Assembly: GCF_004331285.1 (NCBI RefSeq)
Contig: NZ_SJOH01000013.1
Coordinates: 1 to 64,000, forward strand
DNA: 64,000 nucleotides
From: Acinetobacter sp. ANC 3781
GTDB taxonomy: Bacteria; Pseudomonadota; Gammaproteobacteria; Pseudomonadales; Moraxellaceae
Reading direction: 5' to 3'
Shown: in pieces, positions 54,406 through 63,840 of the stretch
Layout: each line of letters begins with the position of its first letter
Numbering within the stretch: position 1 is the first letter of the stretch
Notes under the pieces: model-generated
Database searches by the model: none
What the model was told of the DNA's origin: nothing
What the model saw: the letters and a program-made list of their open reading frames with translations, nothing else
Translations under genes and position numbers: made by a program

Positions 54406-55737
54406 ATGCCAAGTTTAACACCATTGCATGAAACCTATTGTAGATGGGATCGTACTCCACCCAGCCAAGCCGATGTATTAGAAGGTCTGGCTCAACTGGT
54501 CACGACCCGCTTAGGGGATGTGGTACAAGATCTGATTCAGGTGATTCAACGCGAAATCATGATCAGTCTGTTTGGCATGAGTGAACAACGCTCGAAAAAA
54601 TTACAGCGAATCCCTTACATTGAAAAACTGTACCAGTTCTCCTACGATACTTTGCTTAATTCCGGACTTTATGTATTTGCACCAAGTTTACGCCAGATTA
54701 TTGAAAAATATCCAAAATTACATGATAAACCGCTTACACCCTCACTACACTTTTTAATCGGTGTCTTAAATGGGGTACTGGGGGATTATTTACTCAAATA
54801 TCAAAACCCGCTTGCCCTGCCGATGGTGTTATACGATCACTACGGTGAACTGCAAAAAGGTGATCTATCCGGTCGGGTGGTAATTTTTGTGCATGGCTTA
54901 TGCTTAAACCATTTAGATTGGTCAACGCATCAATATGGCGGTATTGGAGAGAAGTTATTGGCACAGCGTGGCAATAAAACCATGCTCTACCTGAACTACA
55001 ATACCGGACGACGTATCTCTGCCAATGGACGTAGCCTTGCCAATACTTTAGAAGATTTGATTCGCCGTAACCCATTGATTACCAGTATTGATTTAATCGG
55101 TCACAGTATGGGCGGCCTGGTCTTACGTAGCGCCTTGTTTTATGGCAAACAGAACATGTATCCATGGATACACCTGACAGAAAATCTGGTCTGTTTAGGG
55201 TCACCGCATCATGGTGCGGTTTTAGAACGTTTTGGTTTTATCATGCAGGATAAACTGGGACACTTCCCCTTTGTAAAAATTATTCGACATATCGTCAATA
55301 TTCGCAGTAACGGCATTTTAGATTTACGTTATGGCAGCGTACGTGATGATGACTGGGAACATAATCATGCCCGGATTGGGGGGATGGATGACAATCGTAA
55401 ACCTGCTCCCTTGCCTTCCCATATCAATACTTTTTTCGTTGCTGCCTCCATTGCCTATGAGAGTAGAAAAAATCGCCCTTTAAATGTATTGGGTGATTAT
55501 CTGGTCAGTATTAAAAGTGCTTTAGGCGAACATCCTAATCCACGGTTTCAATTGAAAGTGCCTGAATCGCATAAAGCTATTTTCTATGGCTTAAATCATT
55601 TTGAACTGCACTATCATGCCAGTGTGGCTGAACAAATTGCGAAATGGTTTTATCCGCCACAAGATGAACCAGTGAAAGAACAGGTGCATGAATACAGGCT
55701 GCAATTAGAAGATTTATCGGGTATTGCGCTGACTTAA
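54406..55737 (+). CDS. Lipase-like alpha/beta hydrolase (PGAP1/GPI-deacylase-like)
   Basis: 443 residues. After an N-terminal helical region, the hydrolase domain begins with VVIFVHGLCLNHLDW (oxyanion His-Gly) near residue 158, the nucleophile elbow DLIGHSMGGLVLRSAL near residue 230 and CLGSPHHGAVLERFGF after it; a candidate catalytic His lies in FYGLNHFELHYH near the C-terminus. The GHSMGG with SPHHGA combination is typical of PGAP1-like and lipase-like acyl hydrolases. No signal peptide. Confidence 0.75.
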   Translation: MPSLTPLHETYCRWDRTPPSQADVLEGLAQLVTTRLGDVVQDLIQVIQREIMISLFGMSEQRSKKLQRIPYIEKLYQFSYDTLLNSGLYVFAPSLRQIIEKYPKLHDKPLTPSLHFLIGVLNGVLGDYLLKYQNPLALPMVLYDHYGELQKGDLSGRVVIFVHGLCLNHLDWSTHQYGGIGEKLLAQRGNKTMLYLNYNTGRRISANGRSLANTLEDLIRRNPLITSIDLIGHSMGGLVLRSALFYGKQNMYPWIHLTENLVCLGSPHHGAVLERFGFIMQDKLGHFPFVKIIRHIVNIRSNGILDLRYGSVRDDDWEHNHARIGGMDDNRKPAPLPSHINTFFVAASIAYESRKNRPLNVLGDYLVSIKSALGEHPNPRFQLKVPESHKAIFYGLNHFELHYHASVAEQIAKWFYPPQDEPVKEQVHEYRLQLEDLSGIALT

Positions 55738-55746
55738 ACGAATAAG

Positions 55747-55775
55747 AAAAAAGCCAACTTAAAGTTGGCTTTTTT
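55747..55775. terminator. Bidirectional terminator before dsbB
   Basis: AAAAAAGCCAAC / GTTGGCTTTTTT stem with TTAAA loop between convergent genes. Confidence 0.85.
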
Positions 55776-55785
55776 ATGAGATTTT

Positions 55786-56310
55786 TTATTTCTTCTTGAT
55801 AGGTTTATGCGTTACAAATGGATAGCTACGCAACAATTGCCACAGACTGAGTAAAACCAACATCGCAAAGAATAACAGCGACCATACCGGCAAGGATTGC
55901 CCTAGGAAAGTCCAATCTACTTTGGCACATTCGCCTGAACCTGTCAGTACTTGTTCAAACACCGACTTTAAAGGCAAAGTTTCTACCCAGTAATCCAAGC
56001 CTGGACCACAGCTGGGAACTTGATCGGGTGGCAAATTTTGTAGCCAGACATGACGCGCTGCCACACCTGCCGACCAGAGAATACTGATTGAACCCAATAA
56101 GGCATAAATACGTTTAACCGCATTTGAGTTCGGGTTATGTAAAAAAGCGACCAGAGAAACAACCCCCAAGCCAATCAGGCCAATGCGTTGAAACACACAT
56201 AATGGACAAGGTTCAAGCCCTTGTACGTGTTCCAGATATAACGCAAACGCCATTCCAATGACGCTGGCCAAAAACAAAAAACCACTCACGAAGCGATAAC
56301 TCCATTGCAT
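55786..56310 (-). CDS. dsbB: Disulfide bond formation protein B
   Basis: A four-helix inner-membrane protein that reoxidises DsbA and passes electrons to ubiquinone. 174 residues. The first periplasmic loop holds PCPLCVFQRIG (CxxC) and the second CGPGLDYWVETLP...GSGECAKVDW, whose two cysteines exchange with DsbA; the QR pair that contacts quinone is in FQR. Together with dsbD it supports a full periplasmic disulfide system. Confidence 0.94.
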   Translation of the reverse strand: MQWSYRFVSGFLFLASVIGMAFALYLEHVQGLEPCPLCVFQRIGLIGLGVVSLVAFLHNPNSNAVKRIYALLGSISILWSAGVAARHVWLQNLPPDQVPSCGPGLDYWVETLPLKSVFEQVLTGSGECAKVDWTFLGQSLPVWSLLFFAMLVLLSLWQLLRSYPFVTHKPIKKK

Positions 56311-56328
56311 GGTGAATCCTCTTAATTT

Positions 56329-57906
56329 TTATCGATAATCGGCAAGATATTGCTCAAAGCTGAGACTGCTATCTTGTTCGAGTTGCTGTTGTTGTTGCAA
56401 AGATTGCTCAGCCAGCCCCTCAAAATAAGACATTGTATCCGGGCTTAATTGATGCTGCGCATAGGTCGTTGCATGTTGTTGTGCCATAAAACTACCAAAG
56501 TTCCATGTGCCACCATTTTCTAAAGTATCGGCAATCACTTGTGCAGACAGAGTTTCATCCACTTCATCAATGCGTTTAAGCATGATCGCCAATGCAGCTG
56601 AATACAGATTGGTACTATAAGTCGCATCCAGCAAATCAGCCAAAGGTTGCATTGCTGTAAGCTGAGTACGTGACCAGTCTTCAATGGCATGTTCACCTGC
56701 TGCATCAATAATCAATGCATTTGGCGCACGACCACGATTCACCACCTCAGTCTGATTACGCTCAATCTGTTCTTGTTCTTGATCCAGTAAATCCGGACTA
56801 TCTTGCAATAAACAATACAATGCCAACACTTCCAGGAATGCCGCTGTGTTTTCATCGATCCCGATCGGACTATAGGGATTGACATCTACGGCACGCAGTT
56901 CGACATAGCCCACCCCACGCTTCTCAAGCGCTTCAGAGGGGGTTTCCCTAGCTTGAGGCACCTGTTTCGGACGGACTAAACTGTAGTATTCATTTTCAAT
57001 TTGCAGCACATGGTCATTGATTTGAATCGGCTCGCCCTGTTCATCATTTAGACCCAAACGGCTAAACGGCGCATAAGGCGTTTTTACCGCTTTTTGCAAT
57101 CCCTCTAAATAACCGGACAGGTTATTGTAGTGAATGCCCAATTCTTTCTGGGCAGAATTCTGATAACCAAAATTACCCATGCGCAGTGCTGTCGCATATG
57201 GCAGGAACAAGGTTCCTTTTAATAAAGGTAATAAGTGATGTTCACGTCCAGTCATAAAGCACTGGCACACTGAGGGACTGGCCCCAACCAGGAACATTAC
57301 CAAGGGGGTCAAACGAATAAAGTTACGAATTAAACCAAAGTAACGATGACTGCGATAATCCTGCAAAGTTAAACTTTTTAGTGTGTCGTCAGTTTCTTGT
57401 TGTTGCAGCGCTTCAAACACTTGGTCAGGGAATGATAAATTATAATGCACCCCTGAAATGGTCTGCATGCGACGACCATAACGCACGCCTAAGCCATGAC
57501 GATATAACGTCTTAAAACGGCCCGCATTGGAGGTGCCATATTGTGCTAAACGAATATTGTTTTCCTCATCATCGAGCATACATGGCATCGACAATGGCCA
57601 CAGTTTTTCACCATTTTCTAAATAGCGATGGGCAATCGCATGAATATCTTCTAAATAATGCAATGCTTTTTTAATGCTGTCTTGTGGCGGAGTAATAAAC
57701 TCCATCAAAGCTTCTGAATAATCTGTGGTGATATGCGGATGTGTTAAAGCCGACCCGAGTGCTTTTGGATGCGATGCTTGCGACAAAAAACCATTGCTTT
57801 GCATACGCAGGCTTTCGCGCTCAATACCGCGCAACATGCCTTTAAACAGCGAAGAATCCACCCAAGCTGGTAATACAACTTGAGAGGTCGATTCGGGTTG
57901 ACTCAT
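56329..57906 (-). CDS. gshA: Glutamate--cysteine ligase
   Basis: First step of glutathione synthesis: ATP-dependent joining of glutamate and cysteine. 525 residues, the proteobacterial type. Visible: FKGMLRGIERESLRM, DYSEALMEFITPP, SGVHYNLSFPD, MGNFGYQNSAQ, VGYVELRAVDVNPYSPIGI. Lies 18 bp upstream of dsbB on the same strand, so the two may be co-transcribed. Glutathione supply is completed by gshB elsewhere in the window. Confidence 0.95.
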   Translation of the reverse strand: MSQPESTSQVVLPAWVDSSLFKGMLRGIERESLRMQSNGFLSQASHPKALGSALTHPHITTDYSEALMEFITPPQDSIKKALHYLEDIHAIAHRYLENGEKLWPLSMPCMLDDEENNIRLAQYGTSNAGRFKTLYRHGLGVRYGRRMQTISGVHYNLSFPDQVFEALQQQETDDTLKSLTLQDYRSHRYFGLIRNFIRLTPLVMFLVGASPSVCQCFMTGREHHLLPLLKGTLFLPYATALRMGNFGYQNSAQKELGIHYNNLSGYLEGLQKAVKTPYAPFSRLGLNDEQGEPIQINDHVLQIENEYYSLVRPKQVPQARETPSEALEKRGVGYVELRAVDVNPYSPIGIDENTAAFLEVLALYCLLQDSPDLLDQEQEQIERNQTEVVNRGRAPNALIIDAAGEHAIEDWSRTQLTAMQPLADLLDATYSTNLYSAALAIMLKRIDEVDETLSAQVIADTLENGGTWNFGSFMAQQHATTYAQHQLSPDTMSYFEGLAEQSLQQQQQLEQDSSLSFEQYLADYR

Positions 57907-58130
57907 TACAATCTCGCTTATCGGAAGATAACTACTAAATAGAACTACTAAAATAAAATCATCAGTTTATAGCAGTATAACGTGATTTTGGACTGTCACA
58001 TTAAACCGAGTATAGTTTTCAAGCAAATGTCGATTTTATTTCTGGCAAATTTTTATCACAAAGTTACTCTATAAGACACCTACAATTTGTGATTGTATTG
58101 AATAATAAGTGCTAAGGAATTGTAAATATT

Positions 58131-58670
58131 ATGAATTATCAGGATATTCTGGACTTTTGGTTTAACCCCGAAACACAGCCTTTATGGTTTGTAAAAAGTG
58201 ATGATTTTGATGGATTAATTAATCAAAAGTTTCGTGATATTCACCAGCAAGCAGCACAAGCCGAGCTTTGGTCGTGGCGAAAAACTGCCGAAGGCCGCCT
58301 GGCTGAAATTATTGTACTGGACCAATTTTCACGAAATTTGTTCCGGGATCAAGCGCAAGCCTTTGCCCAAGATGCTTTGGCACTGACCCTTGCCCAAGAA
58401 GCAATTAGCCTGGATTTGGATAAACAATTAAGTCCAGAACAACGTGCGTTTTTATATATGCCGTTTATGCACAGTGAATCGAAATTCATCCATGAATTCG
58501 CGTTAAAATTATTTCAACGACTGGGTAATCCCATGAATCTGGATTACGAGAAAATGCATAAAGCAATTATTGACCGTTTCAGGCGCTATCCGCACCGTAA
58601 TCAAATTTTAGCGCGTACCTCGACTGCAGAAGAGCTCGAATTTTTAACCCAACCCAACAGCAGTTTCTAA
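58131..58670 (+). CDS. DUF924 family protein
   Basis: 179 residues, cytoplasmic and mostly helical. Hallmarks of the DUF924/TPR-like family: DILDFWFNPETQPLWFVKSDDFD near the start, EIIVLDQFSRNLFRDQAQAFAQD, AFLYMPFMHSE, and the C-terminal RFRRYPHRNQILARTSTAEE. Function unknown. RBS AAGGAA with spacing 9 before ATG 58131. Confidence 0.9.
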   Translation: MNYQDILDFWFNPETQPLWFVKSDDFDGLINQKFRDIHQQAAQAELWSWRKTAEGRLAEIIVLDQFSRNLFRDQAQAFAQDALALTLAQEAISLDLDKQLSPEQRAFLYMPFMHSESKFIHEFALKLFQRLGNPMNLDYEKMHKAIIDRFRRYPHRNQILARTSTAEELEFLTQPNSSF

Positions 58671-58721
58671 ACATTTATTGTGTCTCCTCCCTCGCACAGT
58701 AAATTGGTATGGAGGTTTAAC

Positions 58722-59276
58722 ATGAAAAATAGCATTATGGGCCTCAGCATAGTGGCGGCAATTGCCCTCTCTGGCTGTGCAACCACACCTTCCAAACCGC
58801 TGACTTTTGACCAATTAGGTCAATTCAGTAATATCCCTTTAAATTCACAGTCCTATCGCATCAGTTTCCAGGCACGTCCCAACATGAGTTTTGGGACAGC
58901 CGAGGAAATCACCTTGGTCAAAGCAGCTCAAACCACCCTACAAAACGGATTTCGCTATTTTAAAGTCCTGAATGATCCAAGTAATCGTAGCCAAGCCCCA
59001 CGACAAGCTGTGGTCTACTCCACCCCAATGTACTATCCATACGGCTATTACAGCCGTTATCCTGGTTTCTGGCCTGATCCATTTTATGATATGCCGCGCG
59101 TAGTGAATATTGACCCAGTAGAGGTTTCCTATACTATTGAATGTTATAAAGATCAGAAAAAAGCACCAAATGATGCCTTCGATGCCTATTTAATTTTACA
59201 ATCGTTAGGGCAAAAATACGGACTTAGCCCGACTGGACAAGTTTTACAGCCTCCAGTCGTGACACCAAAAAAATAA
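58722..59276 (+). CDS. CC0125/CC1285-family lipoprotein
   Basis: 184 residues with a lipoprotein signal MKNSIMGLSIVAAIALSGCATT (lipobox L-S-G-C). The mature part contains NMSFGTAEEITLVKAAQTTLQNGFRYFKVL, the block typical of the CC0125/CC1285 lipoprotein family, then a YYPYGYYSRYPGFWP aromatic stretch and VSYTIECYKDQKKAPNDAFDAY. Anchored probably in the outer membrane. GGAGG lies 7 bp before ATG 58722; an ATG 14 codons upstream does not fit. Confidence 0.8.
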   Translation: MKNSIMGLSIVAAIALSGCATTPSKPLTFDQLGQFSNIPLNSQSYRISFQARPNMSFGTAEEITLVKAAQTTLQNGFRYFKVLNDPSNRSQAPRQAVVYSTPMYYPYGYYSRYPGFWPDPFYDMPRVVNIDPVEVSYTIECYKDQKKAPNDAFDAYLILQSLGQKYGLSPTGQVLQPPVVTPKK

Positions 59277-59305
59277 CCGATCTCCCCTATTAACAGGAAT
59301 ATTGC

Positions 59306-60613
59306 ATGACTCCAGCGGAAGTAACTCCTCCACCTAGTTTGCAACGCAGTAAACGCTTTGCCACCATTGCTCTAATCTTGGCGATTCTGACTTGGTTAGT
59401 GTTGATGGTGGTGGCCAAACTACTTCCTGAATATGTCTGGCTGATTCATATTTTCATGCTGGCTGCCGAAGCAGGTGTGGTGGGCGGTTTAGCCGACTGG
59501 TACGCCATTACCGTGCTGTTCCGTAACCCGTTTGGGAAAATGCCGATTCCCAAATTCATGCGTGATCACACCGAAATCATTCCGCGCAATAAAGCCCGTA
59601 TTGCAGAATCAATGGGACGTTTTGTACAGGAAAATTTTTTATCGCCGCAGGTGGTGAAGCGAAGCCTGCACAATACCGATCTTAGTCTGGCCATTGGACA
59701 ATGGTTAGCCAAACCTGAAAATAACGCTCAAGTCACCCAAGTCATTCAGCAAACTGTACCGAAAATTTTTGAATTCGTGGGACAGGAACAAATTGGACGT
59801 TTTATTCAAAATAATAGCGTGCAATGGGTGCGCAATACCCAAATCAATACCTTGGCCAGTGAAATGCTGCGCGCGGTTTTGGAAAATGATTTTCATCAAG
59901 ATGTCTTACAACGCGGACTCGATCTTGCGCATGAATGGGTAATGTCACATCCGGAAGAAACCCGTCAACTGACACGTACCTTATTCAAAGAGTTAGGGGT
60001 ATGGAAACTGGCGAAAGGTGCAAGCTGGATTGGAATTGATGTACAGCAACGTACCATCGACTCACTGGTTGAACGAGTAGAATCGATGCTTGCCGACCCG
60101 GAACATCCGTGGCGTCAAAAAATTGAAGAAATGGGTCATCAATTGATGCTGGAACTGGCAGATGATGAAAGTAGTGCCAGTCATCGTTTAAACAGCACCA
60201 AAGATGCCTTGCTGGACAGCCCGCAAGTGCTGAATTTTATTAGTGGGGCTGTGGTCATTCTTTGTGATGCCATTAAAGCTGACTTATTAAAAGACGATTC
60301 AGGTATTGCTCAAAACCTGCGTGTCGCTATTCAGCAAGTGGGGGAAAATATCATTTCCAACCCGGCAGTACGTGAATTACTCAATGACCGGATGAGTGGA
60401 ATTGCAGTTAATTTGAGTGACCAGTACAGTGAAAAAGTGATTCGGTTTATAAGCGAACGCATTCATGAATGGGATTCGCGGGAAATGATCGACAAAATTG
60501 AAAATGAAGTCGGTGGCGACTTGCACATGATCCGCGTCAATGGTGTGGTGGTGGGGGCATTTATTGGTTTGGTGCTTGGGATTATTCGCGCTTTGGTTGA
60601 TGTGATGCTTTAG
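59306..60613 (+). CDS. DUF445 family inner-membrane protein
   Basis: 435 residues. Two N-terminal membrane segments (about residues 15-65), with the signature EAGVVGGLADWYAITVLFRNPFG typical of DUF445 (YheB/YjiN), a long helical middle, and a C-terminal membrane helix (NGVVVGAFIGLVLGIIRALVDVML). Function unknown. It follows the lipoprotein gene by 29 bp, so the two could be one unit. Confidence 0.88.
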   Translation: MTPAEVTPPPSLQRSKRFATIALILAILTWLVLMVVAKLLPEYVWLIHIFMLAAEAGVVGGLADWYAITVLFRNPFGKMPIPKFMRDHTEIIPRNKARIAESMGRFVQENFLSPQVVKRSLHNTDLSLAIGQWLAKPENNAQVTQVIQQTVPKIFEFVGQEQIGRFIQNNSVQWVRNTQINTLASEMLRAVLENDFHQDVLQRGLDLAHEWVMSHPEETRQLTRTLFKELGVWKLAKGASWIGIDVQQRTIDSLVERVESMLADPEHPWRQKIEEMGHQLMLELADDESSASHRLNSTKDALLDSPQVLNFISGAVVILCDAIKADLLKDDSGIAQNLRVAIQQVGENIISNPAVRELLNDRMSGIAVNLSDQYSEKVIRFISERIHEWDSREMIDKIENEVGGDLHMIRVNGVVVGAFIGLVLGIIRALVDVML

Positions 60614-60765
60614 TTTGATTCAGGTATTTAAATTACAGCAGACTTTGCTCAATAAGCAAAATATGCTTGTTAAAATCATTCAAGTTTTTAAGGTCTCTAA
60701 ACTATAAATCTTTCAAACGAAAAAAGTAGAAAGATGGGAACAGACTATAGCCTAAAAGGACAAAA

Positions 60766-61068
60766 TTACTTCGGCCCATTCGAATCTGATAGATCAACCA
60801 GTCTGGCAGTTAATTTACGGACTAAAGGTAAAAGCATTAATACAATTGGAAAAGCAAAAGCCCAAGAAATCATCCAGTTGTGAAACCATAAATTCATAAA
60901 ACCATCACTCCAACCCAGATTACGCAGCATATTAATCAAGGAAATAATGCCACTCATCAGTCCAGATAAAATAAACGGCATCACCACCGTGGCCCATTTT
61001 GCTGGAAGTTTGGGAATATTTCCGATAATCGTTGGGCGTTCAGGTCGCATATTGTCTGTTCTGTTCAT
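60766..61068 (-). CDS. DUF2798 family small membrane protein
   Basis: 100 residues with two membrane segments: WATVVMPFILSGLMSGIISLINMLRNLG and NWMISWAFAFPIVLMLLPLVRKLTARLV; the latter W-(x)5-F-P pattern is typical of DUF2798. ATG 61068 has GGAGGG with a good spacing. An upstream in-frame start (61185) would run into the promoter region of argS. Function unknown. Confidence 0.78.
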   Translation of the reverse strand: MNRTDNMRPERPTIIGNIPKLPAKWATVVMPFILSGLMSGIISLINMLRNLGWSDGFMNLWFHNWMISWAFAFPIVLMLLPLVRKLTARLVDLSDSNGPK

Positions 61069-61247
61069 TCTTTTAAGCCCTCCAATATGCCATAAATCAT
61101 GCTTTTTGGGATTTTTTCCTTGTTTTATCTTCTGCCCCTTTAGGTAGACTGTCGGACAAGATTTATTCAATACAAATGGGTTCACCTAAAGACGATGAAA
61201 TTTGCTATATTTGCTGTTTTTCCGCGACGTTTATTTTTCGACTGATT

Positions 61248-63038
61248 ATGAATACGGCAATCCAAGCAGCTCTCGAACATGCAGTGCAATCTCTTCAAGC
61301 TGAAGGTGTACTCCCATCCGACTTTAATAACAGTGGCAACTTAACGCGAACCAAAGACCGAAGCCACGGTGACTTCGCCTCGAACATCGCGATGATCGGT
61401 TCTAAAGCTGCTGGCATGAAGCCTCGTGATCTCGCGGAAAAAATCCTCGCCAGTCTTCCTGAAGTTTCTGATATCAGTAAAGCAGAAATTGCTGGCCCTG
61501 GCTTTATTAATTTCTTTTTAAATGCCGACCAACGCTTTACTGTGCTTGATCAGATCCAAGCGCAAAAGGATCAATTCGGTCGTACCCAGGCCAACGCTGA
61601 AAAACGTATTCAAGTCGAATTCGTTTCTGCAAATCCAACCTCTAGCCTACACGTAGGTCATGGTCGTGGTGCAGCATATGGTATGACGGTGGCCAACTTG
61701 CTTGAAGCAACGGGTGCAAAAGTTGACCGCGAATATTATGTCAATGATGCCGGCCGTCAAATGGATATCCTGGCAACATCCACATACTTGCGTTATTTAG
61801 AATTAACCGGTCAAGAACTGGTATTCCCTAAAAATGCTTACCAAGGTGACTACGTTAAAGAAATCGCACAAAGCATTATCGACAAAGATGGGGATGCTTA
61901 TGTACGCCCTGTTGCGGATGTCTATAAAGACGTGCCTGAAGATGTGCAATTTGCAGCTGAACTTGATGCAGATGGTAACAAGGTTGTGCTTTCAGGCGAT
62001 AAAGAAAAACATATCGATGGTTTGATCTTCAATTCACAACAATTAATTGGTCAAGGCTACCGCGTATTTTTACAAGCGGCTTTAAAAGCCATTCTTGATG
62101 ACATTAAAGATGACCTTGGCGAATTCGGTGTAACCTTCCATCAATGGTTCAGTGAAGAGTCATTGACGGATAAAATTGAAGAAGCGCTTCAAACTCTTGA
62201 TCAACGCGGTTTCTTGTATGAACAAGACGGCAATATCTGGTTTAAATCGACTGAATTCGGCGATGAAAAAGACCGTGTAGTCAAACGCCGTAATGGTCAA
62301 ACCACGTATTTCGCATCTGACATTGCATACCACTTAAATAAATTACAACGTGGCTATACCGATATCGTGGATATCTGGGGTTCAGACCACCACGGTTATA
62401 TCGCACGTGTCAAAGCTGCGATTGATGCGATGGGTTATGACTCTAAAAAACTCACTGTGCTTTTGGTTCAGTTCGTCAGCCTATGGCGTGGCGGCGAGAT
62501 GGTACAAATGTCATCTCGTTCAGGTCAGTTCGTCACTTTACGTGACTTGCGTAAAGAAGTCGGCAATGATGCAGCGCGTTTCTATTATGTAATGCGTAAA
62601 TCTGAACAGCACATTGACTTTGACCTTGACCTTGCAGTGTCACAAAGCAAAGACAATGCGGTGTATTACATTCAATACGCCCACGCACGTATTTGCCGTA
62701 TGTTAGAGAAAGCAGCCTCTACTCATGTGAATTTTGATGCCGTAAATGCACGTCAATTTGCAGCGAAACTGGATCTTGATGCTGAAACTGAAATTTTAGC
62801 CAAGCTTGCCGCATATCCTGAAATTGTAATTCGGGCAGCTAACAGTTACGAACCGCATCAAGTCGGTAACTATCTGAAAGAATTGGCAGCATTATTTCAC
62901 GGTTGGTATAATGAGCATAAAGTACTCAACAATGATGCCGACCTTACGCAAGCCCGTTTATTACTTTCAGTAAATGTACAACAAGTCTTACGTAATGGTT
63001 TAGAATTATTAGGTGTATCTGCCCCTACCTCAATGTAA
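61248..63038 (+). CDS. argS: Arginyl-tRNA synthetase
   Basis: Class Ia aminoacyl-tRNA synthetase charging tRNA-Arg. 596 residues. Motifs: FVSANPTSSLHVGHGRGAAYG (HIGH equivalent HVGH), REYYVNDAGRQMDIL, IWGSDHHGYI, MVQMSSRSGQFVTLRDL (KMSKS equivalent MSSRS), and an anticodon-binding C-terminal helix domain. ATG 61248 is chosen: the earlier in-frame start at 61176 adds a non-family 24-residue extension. Weak RBS. SPOR-domain gene follows at 22 bp. Confidence 0.96.
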   Translation: MNTAIQAALEHAVQSLQAEGVLPSDFNNSGNLTRTKDRSHGDFASNIAMIGSKAAGMKPRDLAEKILASLPEVSDISKAEIAGPGFINFFLNADQRFTVLDQIQAQKDQFGRTQANAEKRIQVEFVSANPTSSLHVGHGRGAAYGMTVANLLEATGAKVDREYYVNDAGRQMDILATSTYLRYLELTGQELVFPKNAYQGDYVKEIAQSIIDKDGDAYVRPVADVYKDVPEDVQFAAELDADGNKVVLSGDKEKHIDGLIFNSQQLIGQGYRVFLQAALKAILDDIKDDLGEFGVTFHQWFSEESLTDKIEEALQTLDQRGFLYEQDGNIWFKSTEFGDEKDRVVKRRNGQTTYFASDIAYHLNKLQRGYTDIVDIWGSDHHGYIARVKAAIDAMGYDSKKLTVLLVQFVSLWRGGEMVQMSSRSGQFVTLRDLRKEVGNDAARFYYVMRKSEQHIDFDLDLAVSQSKDNAVYYIQYAHARICRMLEKAASTHVNFDAVNARQFAAKLDLDAETEILAKLAAYPEIVIRAANSYEPHQVGNYLKELAALFHGWYNEHKVLNNDADLTQARLLLSVNVQQVLRNGLELLGVSAPTSM

Positions 63039-63060
63039 TTAGAACAAAAGGAAGTCCCAC

Positions 63061-63672
63061 GTGTTTGGAAAAACGCAACGCGGTGTATCTGAGCGACCGA
63101 ACAAGCCTAAGAAGCCATTGATTCCGGCATGGCTTGGAACACTTGTCGTCATTTTAATCGTGCTGAGTTTTGCTGTAGCTCTAATGCTATGGAAACCGTG
63201 GGCACCGGTTCAGCCGAAGAATCAGATTAATTCTGAACATTACCAAGAAGATACCAACAAAGACTATCGTTTCTATGATTTATTGCCTCAGCAACAAGTC
63301 ACGCCTATTCCTGATCAAGCAGTGCCTGAAACTAAAAAATCAGAAACTGTCGTGATTGTTGAAGCGCCTGAAGAAAAACCGACAGTTAACACGGAAGCTA
63401 CTGAGCCAGGCCTTGAAAGCGTTGAAGCTCCGGTTGCCCATCAGCCAAGTTATATTCTTCAAGTTCGTAGCTATGCTGATCCAGATAGTGCGGATGCTCG
63501 TCGCGCTGAAATTATTTTGAATGGTTTATCTGCCGATGTGGTTAAATCGGTTGAAAATGGGCAAACTTGGTATCGGGTAATTTCCGGTCCTTACGATTCG
63601 CCTGAAGCTGCAATCCTAGCCCAGCAAACTTTACAACGCAGTGGTATTGATTCGATTGTGGTTAAACGTTAA
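63061..63672 (+). CDS. SPOR-domain protein, single-pass inner-membrane
   Basis: 203 residues from GTG 63061. A basic cytoplasmic tail, one membrane helix (PAWLGTLVVILIVLSFAVALML), a Pro/Glu-rich periplasmic linker and a C-terminal SPOR domain (YILQVRSYADPDSADARRAE...VSGPYDSPEAAILAQQTLQRSGID). SPOR domains bind denuded glycan at the septum, so it is probably a FtsN/DedD-like septal protein. Preceded by AGGAAG; follows argS by 22 bp and is likely co-transcribed. Confidence 0.85.
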   Translation: MFGKTQRGVSERPNKPKKPLIPAWLGTLVVILIVLSFAVALMLWKPWAPVQPKNQINSEHYQEDTNKDYRFYDLLPQQQVTPIPDQAVPETKKSETVVIVEAPEEKPTVNTEATEPGLESVEAPVAHQPSYILQVRSYADPDSADARRAEIILNGLSADVVKSVENGQTWYRVISGPYDSPEAAILAQQTLQRSGIDSIVVKR

Positions 63673-63683
63673 GTTGAATTCAT

Positions 63684-63716
63684 AAAAAAAGCGTCTCAAA
63701 TGAGGCGCTTTTTTTA
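63684..63716 (+). terminator. Rho-independent terminator of argS-SPOR
   Basis: AAAAAAAGCGTCTC / GAGGCGCTTTTTTT stem with AAAT loop, 11 bp after the SPOR stop. Confidence 0.85.
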
Positions 63717-63729
63717 TAGTTTAAATTCC

Positions 63730-63836
63730 ATCTCCTGCCAGGAGATGAGGATCCTCAGAATATATTCTGAGTTCGCAACGAGAAAGGCTGTACGTAAAAG
63801 CCCCTCTACCTAAGCTCCTGCTATGAGAGGAAGAAT
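63730..63836. repeat. Cluster of palindromes between the SPOR gene and psd
   Basis: Three consecutive palindromic elements: ATCTCCT-GCC-AGGAGAT (63730-63746), CTCAGAATATATTCTGAG (63754-63771, perfect), and CCTCT...AGAGG around 63811-63831. It is non-coding; spacing and symmetry suggest an extragenic palindromic repeat. Confidence 0.4.
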
Positions 63837-63840
63837 ATTA

